A stretch of 64,000 nucleotides of DNA from Bretschneidera sinensis. Lineage: Eukaryota > Streptophyta > Magnoliopsida > Brassicales > Akaniaceae. The stretch spans positions 58,533,584-58,597,583 of the forward strand of contig CM043705.1 in assembly GCA_023935145.1 (NCBI GenBank), given 5' to 3'. The notes below the pieces were generated by a model. That model had not been told where the DNA came from. It did no database searches and worked only from the letters and a program-made list of their open reading frames with translations. This document shows, piece by piece, positions 10,124 to 20,653 of the stretch. How positions within the stretch are numbered: the first letter of the stretch is position 1; each line of letters starts with the position of its first letter. The position numbers and the translations under genes are program-made.

Positions 10124-11298
10124 TGTTGACTCTTATCTAAATTTTAATAATTATAAAACATTACTCTAATTATACTAATAGTTTTATCTAAGTGTTTAAA
10201 CGATAAAAGCATTCAGCAAAGAATCAAGATGCAAGAACTCAACCCGTATCAAACACCAAGTCAAGATAGAAGATATAATATAGGCATTAAGGTATTGAAA
10301 AAAACTGTAAATCTCTTATGTTCAAGTAAGTAGCTTGTCTTAGAGCTCTTTTTATAAACTTATTTTGACAAAACTATTTATTCAAACTCTTCCAGGTCAA
10401 AAACATTTTTAAACATGAAAAACTGGGTTGAAGGGCAACCCAGTCGACTGGCTCCTTACACAAGTCGACTGGGATATGGGACAGAATGTCCCCAGTCAAT
10501 TAGGTGATCTATACCAGTTGACTAAAAATTGGGACAGTGAGTTCCCAGTCGACTGGTACTTAGGACCCAGTTGATAGGTACTCTCCCATAGCTTAAAAGT
10601 GAACTTTTTCACTTGACCCAGTTGACTGGATCTTTATGGTACTAAGACCCAATTGATTGGTAATTCAAAAAATATAACCATTTGAGGCACCAGACTTGAG
10701 CATTTAATGCACCAAACCTATCAAGTCAGTGTCTAATGGCCATATTAATTCAAAGCTATATAAAACCACTTCAATGAGCATTTAAAATAAAAAGATTACA
10801 CATTCAATTAAGAGTTTGCTCATTAATACTCAAAAGCTTTGAAAATTTTATTGTTGAGCCATTCTTCAAGCTTTTATTTGAAAGAGAGATATTTTGCATT
10901 TGTAAAAGCATTCATTGTTATCTCTGTACCATTTACTTTACAGCAACTCATATTTATTGTAAAGGGATTAACTTCCGCAAGGAAGAGATTAGCTTCCGAG
11001 AGGAAGGGATTGTTTGTAAGGTTTGTACAACACTTGTGAAGTTGTACGACTAAAATTTTTAGTGGATCACTTCAAGGAGGTACCTTAAAGAGAGTGGACG
11101 TAGGGTCAGAACGAATTCGATATTGCTGAACAATTATAAACTGAGTTTGCGTTTTCTCTTCCTTAAACTCTTTTACATAAAGCACATTACTTGTTTATAT
11201 GCTTGTGCATTTAACTGTTTTTATAAACTTGTAAGTAATTAGCGAAATTTTTTAAAAAGCCAATTCACCCCTCTCTTAGGTTCGAACCTCAGTCTACA
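10124..11298 (+). repeat. 3' LTR of the SIRE-like element
   Basis: 1,175 bp, TGTTGACTC...AGTCTACA, the same length as the 5' LTR but visibly diverged (about 9% over the first 200 bp). Its palindrome array is more decayed (CCAGTCAATTAGG, CCAGTTGACTAAA). Followed by GACCC. Confidence 0.93.
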
Positions 11299-11303
11299 GA
11301 CCC
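11299..11303. repeat. Target-site duplication GACCC (right)
   Basis: Identical to 3349-3353; the receptor-kinase coding sequence resumes at 11304 (CAAGTGC). Confidence 0.93.
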
Positions 11304-12292
11304 CAAGTGCAAGATCGACGATGGTGGGTTCAGGTCCCTGTACTTGGGTCATCTCTACGATGGTCGAATCATCGCCGTCAAGTATCTCCACACGCACCAC
11401 CACCACGCTGCAGCACCTGGCAAGGCATTTTCCACCAAATCTTTTTGCAGTGAGATCTTGATTTTGTCATTAATCAATCACCCAAATCTTGTCAAGCTGC
11501 ATGGGTACTGTAGCGACCCGATAGGGCTCTTTCTAGTCTACGATTATGTCCCTAATGGTAATCTTGCGGACCATCTCCATAGCCCCAAGAGCTTGTACCG
11601 TAAAATGTCATTAACATGGCAAATGAGGCTCGATATTGCTTAGCAAACAGCTTTAGCTATCGATTATTTACATTTCACTGTTTTGTCACGATTGTCCACA
11701 GAGACATCACATCGGCGAATATATTTTTGGAGAAAGACATGAGAATCAAAGTGGGTGATTTTGGGCTATTAAGGCTTTTAGTTTTCCCCGAAACATCATC
11801 TTCATCAGGGTATGTATGGACCGGGCCTCAAGGTACACTTAGGTATTTGGATTCGAATTACTACTGGTCCTCCGGTTAACCGAGAAGAGTGACGTGTACA
11901 GCTTCGGGGTAGTGTCGTTGGAGCTGATCTCTAGGCTAAAATCGATATATCGAAGCAGGAATAAGAGGGAGTTGGTGTTGGCTAATTTAGTAGTGTTGAA
12001 GATCCAGATGGGTTGGCTCCATTAGGTGGTGGACCCTATCTTGGCAGCTGATGCAAATGCGATGGACAAAGTGGATGGGGTGGCGGAGCTGGCCTTCAAG
12101 TGCATCGCAACTAATAAGGATGACTATCCTAGTGCGAGGGAAGTCATGGAGGAGCTGAAGCGGATCAAGAGCCATACAAGTGTGATTTGCGGATTGAATT
12201 TGAATGTTAGCACGGGAGGTGGTGGTAGTGACGTGGCAAAGGTTGATGCTGATTTGGAGCAATTTTGTGTAGGGTCGGTCAAAACGGTTTAA
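11304..12292 (+). pseudogene. LRK10L/WAK-like receptor kinase, kinase half (pseudogene part 2)
   Basis: Resumes the gene broken at 3353. Kinase blocks in order: a glycine-loop relic DDGGFRSLYLG, VAIK-type IIAVKYLH, NHPNLVKLHGYC, FLVYDYVPNGNLADHLH, a TAG stop after MRLDIA (about 11641), a frameshift, VHRDITSANIF (catalytic-loop Asp present, Thr where Lys is usual), KVGDFGL, TGPQGTLRYLD, a second frameshift near 11875, then SDVYSFGVVSLELIS, a TAG before VVDPIL (about 12025), VAELAFKCIATNKDDYPSAREVMEELKRI and a stop at 12290-12292. The architecture matches LRK10L-type kinases. Two nonsense codons and two frameshifts in this half alone, plus the 7.9-kb insertion, make it a dead gene. Confidence 0.88.
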
Positions 12293-12794
12293 AATTTTTC
12301 CCATCACATCATATTATAATATATTTATTTTATTAATAAAATAATTATTTATACTTAAATCATGTGTTTGGCAATCACTTTTAATAACACATGGCGAACA
12401 TTGAAAAAAAAAAACCCACATAAAATGTGGGCCAGCTCTAAGCATATTATAATTGGAAAGTCTCTATCTTATAAAACTCGTTGTTTGCATGGGATTGGTA
12501 AAGGGGCCAACGTGCACATGTAGGGGATGAGAGGCTTTTGACTGATCAGCGACTAGTGTCAGATGCTCAATTTGATCTGCATGGAGAAGGAAAAAGGTTG
12601 GATGTAAAAGAATGAGAATAGATCTATGGGCTGTTCTTTTACACCCAATGGTGCCTGTAGTTTTCACTATTTTTTTTTTATTTACTTTGGATATGGTTTC
12701 TTATTTTATCATTGTACAGTTGTTCAAAATAGAAAAAGATGGAAAGAGAAAAATCTTTTTGGACTTTCGTATAATCATGTTGATGCCAAAAATC
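12293..12794. other. Intergenic spacer downstream of the kinase pseudogene
   Basis: AT-rich. Contains TTAATAAAATAATT (possible polyadenylation region, about 12330) and a short hairpin CCCACATAAAATGTGGG near 12415. No gene seen. Confidence 0.6.
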
Positions 12795-13417
12795 TGCTGC
12801 TGAGCTGGAGGTCCAACGTTCAGTGTCCTGCACAGCGAACGAAAGATGAACTAAAGAGTCATCGGAGGAAAAATGAGGGGATTGCCTCCGAAGACTTTCT
12901 GATGCCTTTGTTAGGACAATGCTTTGAGAAAATAGAGAGAGTTATGATACCAGTGTTTTCAGTGATAAGTTTAAGTTTTAAGATGAGATTGAATTCACAT
13001 ACCTTAGGCTTTTTATAGTGCTTCAGAGGCAAGTTGACCACGTGCTCGGGATGACACGATTCTTGAGATCTCGCTCCTTCGGCGAAGAGTTTTGTCATGT
13101 GTTCAGGGATGGCTCAATCCCTGCAATCACACTTACACTTCTGCATGGAAGAGTCCGTGAGTGACGATGGTTTCGCCAACAACTTGCCCACACATTGTCC
13201 GTTTATTAGAGGGGAATTGTCCATGTGTCATTAGGCTACTGGAGAGTGATTTTATTGGTGTGTTCATGTGTCATCTATTTATTGGAGGGGAATTGCCCAT
13301 ATATCATTAGGCTACTGGAGGGTATTTTATTGGTGTGGCCACGTGTCGTCCAATCATTGGAGGTGAATTATCCACGTGTCATTAGGCTACTAGAGGATGA
13401 TTTTATTGGCTATATCA
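12795..13417 (-). repeat. 3' LTR of the Tat-like element
   Basis: Matches 22535-23162 throughout (for example ATTGCCTCCGAAGACT, GATCTCGCTCCTYCGGCGAAGAG). On the minus strand it starts TGATATAGCC at 13417. TATA-like CACTATAAAAAGCC (minus) is at 13007-13020. Three imperfect 76-bp units with CACGTG-type sites fill 13198-13417. The left end is set by the duplication AAATC and is less certain. Confidence 0.8.
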
Positions 13418-13433
13418 GAGGCCCCCCACTTTC
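13418..13433 (-). other. Polypurine tract of the Tat-like element
   Basis: On the minus strand AAAGTGGGGGGCCTC directly precedes the LTR start TGATATAGCC. Confidence 0.75.
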
Positions 13434-13474
13434 TTAAGTATATTTATGTGCTTTGAGGAAGTATACTGGAGCTT

Positions 13475-14345
13475 TGGCTTGGGGGGCATTGGGCCGAGCG
13501 TTTGAGAAGCAGTCCACATGCTGGGTCTTGGAGATGTTGGGTCGAGAATTGGAGTAGCGGTCAACATGCTCAGCCTTGGAAACATTGGATCGAGTATTTG
13601 TACAGCAATTAATATGCTCGGCCTTGGAGACATTGGACCATGCATTTGAGCAACAGTCAATATGCTCGGCCTTGGAGACGTTGGAATGAGCATTTGAGCA
13701 ACAATCAATATGCTTCGTCTTGGAGACGTTGGATCGAGCATTTGAACAGCAGTCAATATGCTCGGTCTCGGAGACGTTGGATCGAGTATTTGAGCAGCAG
13801 TCAATATGCTCGGCCTTGCAGATGTTGGATCGAGTATTTGAGCAGTAGTCAATATGTATGGCCTTGGAGACATTGGACCGAGTACTTGAACAGCAGTCAA
13901 TATGCTTGGCCATGGAGACGTTGGACCGAGTATTTGAGCAGCAGTCAATATGCTCGGCCTTGGAGACGTTGGACCGAGAACTTGAGCAGGAGTCAATATG
14001 CTCTGCCTTAGAGATGTTGGACCGAGCACTGAGCAGCAGTCAATATGCTCGGCTCTGAAGACGTTGGACCAAACATTCGAGCAGCAGTCAATATGCTCGG
14101 GCGTGGAGATGTTGGATCGAGCATTTGAGCAGCAGTCAATATACTCAGTCTTGGAGATGTTGGATCGAGCCTTTGAGCAGTAGTTAATATGCTCAGCCTT
14201 GGAGACTTTGGACTGAGCATTTGAGCAGCAATTAATATTCTCGACCTTAGAGACGTTGGACCGAGCATTTGAGCTACAGTTAATATGCTCTGCCTTAGAG
14301 ATATTGGACCGAACATTTGAGCAGTAGTCAATATGCTTGGCCTTA
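13475..14345. repeat. 48-bp minisatellite, about 18 copies
   Basis: Unit pattern CCTTGGAGACGTTGGACCG followed by AGCATTTGAGCAGCAGTCAATATGCTCGG in about 18 copies, each some 80-95% alike. The unit is 16 codons, so several frames on both strands stay open (plus: YARPWRRWTEYLSSSQ; minus: PTSPRPSILTAAQ). These are repeat artefacts, not genes. It lies directly inside the polypurine tract, the 3' UTR position where Tat/Ogre elements are known to carry variable tandem repeats. Confidence 0.92.
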
Positions 14346-14639
14346 GAGACTTCTCATGGGTGTTTGGTCTGGGCGCTCTACTTTTGGAGTTCTTAGTAGA
14401 CTTTTGGGCTTAATCTTTTGGCTTGAGCCTGTAAGGGCCTTTTTGGGCTTTTTCTTTTGGTTTGGGCCTGTAAGGGGCCTTATGGACCATATTTTTGTTT
14501 GAGGCCTTTGGATAATTTCTTTGGTCTTTAGGCCCATAAAAAAGCCTTTAGGTTGTTTCTAGAATTACATGAGTGGGCATTTGATGCAGGAGTGTTGGGC
14601 CGTTTCTGAACATTAAATGTTAGGTCATTTAATGTTGCG

Positions 14640-14880
14640 GTGTGCACAGTCCCTTCGAGTGTAATGGTGGCGTGCATCAGTGAAAGTTCGCCTTCTGCCA
14701 CCTTGGGGAGTGGAATGGTGCCTTGGTTATGCTAAGTGTCATTTTTCACAATTGAAGGAGCCTTGGGGAATGTAACGGCACCTTGGGTATACAAAACATC
14801 ACATCGTTATAACTTAAAGAGCTTTGAAGACTGTAACAGCACCTCAGTTACACCAAACATCACGTCTTTACAACTGTAGG
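14640..14880 (+). repeat. Three imperfect repeats upstream of the antisense gene
   Basis: Units of about 60-70 bp with the skeleton GCCTTGGGGA, TGTAACGGCACCTTGG, then ATCAC...TTATAACTT, each more diverged. They end about 40 bp before the TATA-like site at 14918, a plausible upstream promoter region. 14346-14639 holds only short TTTTGGGCTT-type repeats and no gene. Confidence 0.5.
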
Positions 14881-14917
14881 GGAGTTAAGTCTCCTCTTTT
14901 ATCATGCATGTGTTCCT

Positions 14918-14929
14918 ACATAAAAGTAG
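14918..14929 (+). promoter_or_regulatory. TATA-like site of the antisense gene
   Basis: ACATAAAAGTAG on the plus strand, about 250 bp ahead of the ATG at 15171. The spacing fits a leader transcript starting near 14950. Confidence 0.35.
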
Positions 14930-15170
14930 TTTCTTCTCGTTTATCTTCACCTCACTTCATTTGCAATCAGAGACAATTTTGAGAGCCCTTGGAGTCGGTA
15001 AAGAGATTGAGAGTGCTTGAAGTCAATATAAGTTAGAGGGTTCTTGGAGTCTACTTAGAGATTTGGGAGTGCTTTCATTGGGAGAGATCCAGGCGTGAGC
15101 TGAGGAAGGAACTGTTACTCGGAGTTATCGCGGATATCAAGTCTTGGTGAGTCTTTCGACCCGTTTTACA

Positions 15171-17094
15171 ATGTCTTCGATAGATAGATTTCATGATGGC
15201 CCAGTAGTGGTAGTGAAGATAGTGGGGACCTATCTAGAGAGTTGTGGGAGGCCATGGGCCTATCCTCTAATGGGGGTGAGTCTTCAGAGGGTGTTAACGC
15301 TTAGGAGAGGCCATTAGCAATGGTGCCCTACGTGCTTGGGGAAGAGGAGGAGGATTCCTCTTCCGAGGGCTAGGACGAGGTAGATAGGGCCTTGGTCGAG
15401 CTAAGGGGAGATATGATGGTAGAGGAGAGGGTTCAATGGTCATTCATGACAAACTCTATACCGAGCCAACTAAAGGAGGGGGGAACTCAAAGTTATTCAG
15501 AAGGTGTATCGTATCCCTGAGGAGTACACCATCAGGCCAGTTGGCGTTGGAGAGAGGGTCTGTGATGTCCTCTTGAGTCACGTGCCCTAAGAGATATGTG
15601 TTTACGAGCAACACATGAGAGTCATGCTCAAGTTTCCCCACCACCCATTCTTTTGCACAATGCTAAGGTTTTTGGACATAGTACTGTACCAGTTGGTGCC
15701 TAACTCAGTGCGCCTGATTATGGCATTTATATGCATCTGCACGGAGGTGAAGGGGTTGATGAATGTCAACATCTTCAAGGCCCACTTCCAGATAAGCAAG
15801 CACAGCCAACATGGGTGGGTCGTGATCAGCTTGAGGGCGAAGAGGGGGTTGTTGAAGAAGAAGTGTTGATCGATCAAGAAGTGGAAGAAGTTTTTCTTCT
15901 TTGTCCAAAGTGAGAGGAGCTTCAAGGTTCCACTCTCTTGGAGTTAGTAAGATGTAGACGTTCTATATGATAATGAGGAGTTAGTAAGGCACAGTCTTTT
16001 CCCTCATTGCCTAGAAGGAATAATAGAGAGTGGTAATCTCGGTGTTTGTGCTTTTTTGCTTTACCATCCTTTACACTTTGTTTCACTTCTTTGTGTTTTA
16101 CCTCATACTTACACTTGTGTTTTTTGTTTGAGCAGAGATGGAGGCTACAGCTAGAGCTAGGGAGCGGGCTAAAAAGATAGCCCAGGAGAAAAAGAGGATT
16201 GCCTAGGTAGGGAAGCAGCCATTTCCCATTCCTATTGACATGGAGAGCCTTTCCAAGCTCCCTCATGAGCCAAGAGTTTTTTCAACCATGCCCCAGCTTG
16301 AGCTGACGCAGGCTTCGTCTTCGTCTCTGGGGGCTCCTTCTGGGGTCAGGATTTTTACACCTAACTAGGGCATAAAGATCTATAACTTAATCTTTACCCA
16401 CCCCCGAGTTATTTGAGAGCACCTCATCCTAGGGATCCCACCTTGTGACATGATCGAGTTTTCGCGGAAGCCGATCGAGGGGTTCTACTCGACAACCAAG
16501 GCCCTAGCATCTTAGGTAAAAGTTTTGTCGTTTTTTCTATTTCTTTTAGATTTTTTTCTACATCTTGGTAGCTAATGACTCTTCATTTCATTTTAGTCGG
16601 GTGTCTTATTGAGCCGATGCCTGGATATGGTCGAGAAGCTGGGCCGGTGCCAGCAAAAGCTGGATGATAGTTGTGAGCTTGTTCAGCAACTGTAAGGCTC
16701 CCTGTAGGAGGCCAACCGAGCCAAGGTCAAGGCCATGCAGGAGAGGGATGCCCTATGCCAAAAGTGGTATTCTGCAGTGGCTTTGGAGCAGTAGTTGAGA
16801 GAGAAAGCAATAGAGGTCGTTAAGAGAGCCGTGAAGGAAGCCCCGGCTACCTTTAAAGACTCAACCTCTTACTGAGAGTCCGTTGAAGAGGAGGTCGACC
16901 AGGAGTTCTTTGAGGGCTTCTCGGAGGCCAAGAAGAAGGCCAAGGATCTCTAACCTCAGACAAATTTCTCGGCTTTCGATCTAGGCACTTCAGGGGACGA
17001 TGAGGGAGTCGCGATTGGCAGGGACGGAGAGGAGGAGAAGGCGGCTCAGCTGGGTGTTGCAGATGCTGTGTCCGAAGGGGAGGTCGCCCCCTAA
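15171..17094 (+). pseudogene. Antisense spliced gene of the Tat element (putative gypsy-type transposon protein)
   Basis: Runs opposite to gag-pol. From ATG 15171 (MSSIDRFHDGPVVV) there is an acidic start, then a one-base frameshift near 15480 and the conserved core VYRIPEEYTIRPVG, EICVYEQHMRVMLKFPHHPF, LDIVLYQLVPNSVRLIMAFI, VNIFKAHFQI, GWVVISLRAK, IKKWKKFFFFVQ. This is the pattern of the family named putative gypsy-type transposon (Transposase_28, from memory). Two introns with clean GT-AG ends are visible: about 16033-16135 and 16516-16596. Exon 3 is a coiled coil with acidic tail ending at TAA 17092-17094. Several in-frame stops show decay. Extra antisense ORFs with introns are described for Tat-lineage elements; their role is unknown. 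Confidence 0.72.
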
Positions 17095-17311
17095 GGACTT
17101 TAATTTTTATTTTTGTAATGTTCTTTTCTTTTCTTTTTTCTTTGTAAACCAGGGCTGATAGTGCCTTTATGTAATTACACAGTTTAATGAAATTTTGAGC
17201 TTTCTTTCTCCTCTATTTTGTTGTTCTTTACTTTTAATTACACTTGGGTTTTAATACTTCAATTTTTATTAATAATCGAGGTGCTTGTGAGTTACATTTG
17301 GAAGGCGTACA

Positions 17312-18650
17312 CTATTGGTGGAATTTGTGGAGGTTTTTCGCATTCCAAGTGCGAGGGACAGGCTTATCACTCAACTCTTCGACCTCGAAAGTACCAGCTC
17401 GACATACTTTCTTGATGCAATATGGGACTTCCCAGTTTGAGGTGAGCTTTTCTGATTCTCAGGGACGGAGGACTTCATTTTTTCATAAAACAAGATCACA
17501 TAGCTTGAAGCTTCTGCCTCGAACCTGAGAGTTGTAGTACCTAGCCACTCTCTGCTGATCGGTGGCTAATCGAATTTGGGCTTTATCCCAAGCTTCATCG
17601 ATGAGATCGGTGTTCATCCGCAAAGCCTCTTTGTTGCTAGCCTACTTGAAGTTCCGTACTCGTAATGAGGGCACCCCGACTTATAGAGGGATGATATCTT
17701 CAGAACCGTACTCCATAAAGAAAGTGGTTTAGCCCGTGGGTGTTCGAGCACTGGTTTGGCTGGCCCAGAGTACATTCAGAAGATAGTTGGTTAACTGCTT
17801 GTCAGCTTCATCTAGTCTTCTCTCGATACCTTGCAGGAGTGTCCAATTGGTCACCTCAGCCTTACCTTGCGGATATCCAACGGAAGAGAATCTATGCTAG
17901 ATGCGAAGTTCTTTGCAGAATGCCTTGATTCGAGCACTGTTAAATTGTTTGCTGTTATCAGTGACCAGTATTCGGGGCATACCGAATAGACACACTATGG
18001 ACTTCCAGACAAAATTTCAGGCCTGGTGATCCGTTATACTGGCAAGTGGTTTTGCTTTTAGTGAAGTAATGTATTGCCACGATGAGATGTTTTCTTTAGC
18101 TGAGTGCCCCGATGAAGGGTCCAAGGAGATCCATCCCCCACATAACGAAGGGGATTTGACTTGTGATTGAGGTGAGAGGATTTGCTAGTCGGTGGGGCAC
18201 AAGGGAGTACTACTGATAGCTTCTGCATTTTTTGACTAATTCCATGGCATTTTTCTACATTTTGGGCCAGTAATACCCTTGGCGGAGCACTTTGAAGGCT
18301 TCATAGGTGATTTTCGCATACCTCTTCATGAACCTCTCGAAGAGCGTAATCGCTTTCGGTGGGTCCAAGACACCTTAGGTAAGGTGTCATAAGGCTTCTC
18401 TTGTATAACTGTTTGTCTAAGATCGTGTATTGGGATGTACAAGAGATGAGTTTTCTAGCTTCACTTTTTTACTCAGGGAGCTGACCGTCATGCAAATACC
18501 GGAGGATCAGGTCCATCCAGGTTCCTTTTTTGGTTACCAGTAGCACAAGGACCTCATTAATGCTTGGGGCGATGAAAGCTTAGAGGTATACAGCTTGAGT
18601 TGGCAAAAGGAGGTAAGTCGAGCCAAAGCATCAGCTTTTGAGTTCTCTGC
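17312..18650 (-). pseudogene. Tat-like integrase region
   Basis: On the minus strand, about 17312-17930 reads GYPQGKAEVTNWTLLQGIER, LNVLWASQTSARTPTG, EYGSEDIIPL, GVPSLRVRNF, EAWDKAQIRLA, RSFKLCDLVL and EEL...VPRTWNAKNLHKFHQ, ending at TAG 17312-17314. This is the C-terminal half of a Gypsy integrase, the PQG...AEVTNWTL block being its third catalytic part. The region 17930-18650 is more degraded. Many stops (for example after ARTPTG). It ends about 220 bp from the convergent antisense gene. Confidence 0.75.
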
Positions 18651-18733
18651 CCGAGGATTATAGGTTATTCGGAACATTCTGAATCTGACGGTGAGTTCTT
18701 AGCTTTCTTAAGGTAGCAAGCAATCTTGTCCAT

Positions 18734-19003
18734 TTAGGCTTCGAATTCGTCGCTCATCTGATTTACCACTAGTTGTGAGTCATTGTACATATCCAAGGCC
18801 CCAATGGCTATTGCTCTTGCCAACTTAATCCCGACGAGTAACGCCTCATACTTTTCTTCATTATTGGAGGCTCTGAACTCGAACCTCAGGGTGTACTCGA
18901 TAGCGAATCCATCCATACTACAAATGATGAGTCTAGCCCCGCTTTCGTGCTTGTTGGAATAGCCATCAACATGGAGGGTCCATTGTGGAATTTGATCAAC
19001 CAC
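18734..19003 (-). pseudogene. Tat-like second RNase H domain
   Basis: PQWTLHVDGYSNKHESGARLI, FRASNNEEKYEALLVGIKLA and MYNDSQLVVNQ are the plant-type (archaeal-like) RNase H that Tat elements carry in addition to the retroviral-type one. Catalytic Asp (HVDG), Glu (YEAL) and Asp (NDSQ) are all visible. Flanking stops isolate it. Confidence 0.85.
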
Positions 19004-19099
19004 ATTTGGTTCAGTGGTTCAGTCCGGATTCCCTTGTCTCCACAATGAAGTCTGCGAGGGCCTGAGCTTTGATGGCCTTTTGGGGATGGTACTGGATGT

Positions 19100-20653
19100 T
19101 AAATTCTTCGAGTTCTATAAACCACTTGACCATCCTTCTGGAGAGATCTGGCTTTTGAAACACTTGTCTTAGTGGCTGGTCTGTTAAGAGGACAATGATG
19201 TGGGCCTAGAAGTACGGTTGGAGCTTCCGCACCATGATTAAATGGGCATACGCCATTTTTCTGTTGGGAGGTATTGTGCTTCTCCACCATGGAGGATTTT
19301 ACTGATATATTGCACAGGTTTCTGAACACCAGCATCTTCCCGGAATAAGACGAAGGCTGCTATCTCGTGTCCAACCGACAGGTATAGGAAGAGTTCCTCA
19401 CCCATGACAGGTTTGGTCAAAAGTGGGGGCGAACTCAGACATTCTTTCAGCTCCTCAAAGGCCTTTGACAGTCTTCAGTTGAGGCAAAGTTTTTCGTCTT
19501 TCAGATGACTCTGAAGAAGGGGAGACAATTCTCTACAGATTTCGACATGAAACAACTGAGCGCCGCTACTCAACCAGTCAGCCGTTATACTTCTCTTATC
19601 ATTCAAGGGGGTTATACCGAGGATAGCCTTGATATTCTCCAAGTTGGCTTCTATCCCTCTTTGGGTGACCATAAAACCGAGGAACTTCCCTCTAGTAACT
19701 CCAAATGCACACTTCGTGGGGTTCGGCTTCATATAGTGTCTGCAAAGCACCTCAAAAGCCTCATCCAGGTTAAAGTTGTGGTCTTAGGCCCTAACACTCT
19801 TGACCAAAATGTTGTCCATATAGACCTCCATGTTCTTCATGATCTATCCACGAAAGATCTTGTTTACCAGCCTTTGATAAGTCGCCTTGGCATTTTTTAG
19901 CCCGAAAGGCATAACCTTGTAACAATACAACCCTTAGCCTGTGATAAAGACCGTTTTATCCTAGTCAGGCTCGTGCATGAAGATCTGGTTGTAGCTGGAA
20001 TAATTATCTATAAAGGTTAGAAGCTTGTGCCCCGAGGTGGCATCAACTAGCTGATTGATCCGCGATAGAGGAAAGCTATCTTTTGGGTAAGCTTTGTTCA
20101 AGTCAGTGAAGTCAATGTAGATTCACCACTTGCCGTTAGGCTTTTTTACCATCACTACGATGGATACTCAATTGAGGTAGTCTGCCTCCCAGATAAAGTC
20201 GACTGCGAGTAATTTATGTACTTCGATTTTGATGGCGGCTTGCCGCTCAGGGGAGAATGATCTCTTCTTCTGAATGATCGACTTGTGGCTTGGGTCTACG
20301 TTTAGCAGGTGCACAGTGACCTCAAGGCTGATCCTGAGCATATCCGAGGCCGACCATGCAAAGAAGTCTTGATTCTTCCAAAGAAAAAAGAATAGGGATT
20401 TTTTTCGGTCCTCGGAGAAGCTGAAGCCAATTTGGACTATCCGGGAGAGGTCTTCAGTAAGGGGGACATCGGTCAGCTCCTCCATGGATTGGCCTCTAGA
20501 GGTTTTCACTTTGTCTCTGAAGTCTTCTATCTTAAGGGTCAAGGCTTCTATCATTTTTCCTCCCCTCACGACATTCAAATAACAGGACCTGAAGATTTGT
20601 TGGTTTCCCCTGACTTCCCTTACACCGTCGTCCGTATGGAACTTCATCTTCAA
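19100..20653 (-). pseudogene. Tat-like reverse transcriptase and first RNase H
   Basis: 20168-20653 gives the protease-RT linker and RT start (DFFAWSASDMLRI, HKSIIQKKRSFSPERQAAIKIEVHKLL). Around 19800 the catalytic box reads VYMDNILVKS instead of YxDD. 19475-19750 carries KPNPTKCAFGVTRGKFLGFMV. 19238-19420 carries the first RNase H (FLYLSVGHEIAAFVLFRED, PVQYISKILHGGEAQY). Multiple stops and frame changes. The Asp-to-Asn change in the catalytic box would abolish polymerase activity even without them. Confidence 0.8.

Larger units (their letters stand above)
3354..11298 (+). mobile_element. SIRE-like Ty1-copia retrotransposon, internally deleted
   Basis: 7,945 bp, bounded by two 1,175-bp LTRs and the 5-bp duplication GACCC. 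Order: 5' LTR, PBS for initiator tRNA-Met, gag, protease, a jump straight to the last part of RT and RNase H, an extra ORF, polypurine tract, 3' LTR. Long LTRs, a long coiled-coil gag and an extra ORF after pol are typical of the SIRE/Maximus lineage. Integrase and most of RT are absent and all ORFs carry stops or frameshifts, so it cannot move by itself. The LTRs differ at roughly 18 sites in the first 200 bp, so the insertion is old. It sits inside an LRK10L receptor kinase. Confidence 0.9.

Noticed and set aside
12415..12432. Hairpin CCCACAT/ATGTGGG as a terminator
   Set aside because: Plants do not use such hairpins to end mRNA, and it follows a dead gene.
13415..14331. Long overlapping reading frames on both strands, up to 204 codons
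   Set aside because: They arise because the 48-bp repeat unit is a multiple of three; composition repeats exactly with the unit and matches no protein family.
13475..14345. CRISPR-like array
   Set aside because: Units are contiguous with no unique spacers, and the genome is a plant.
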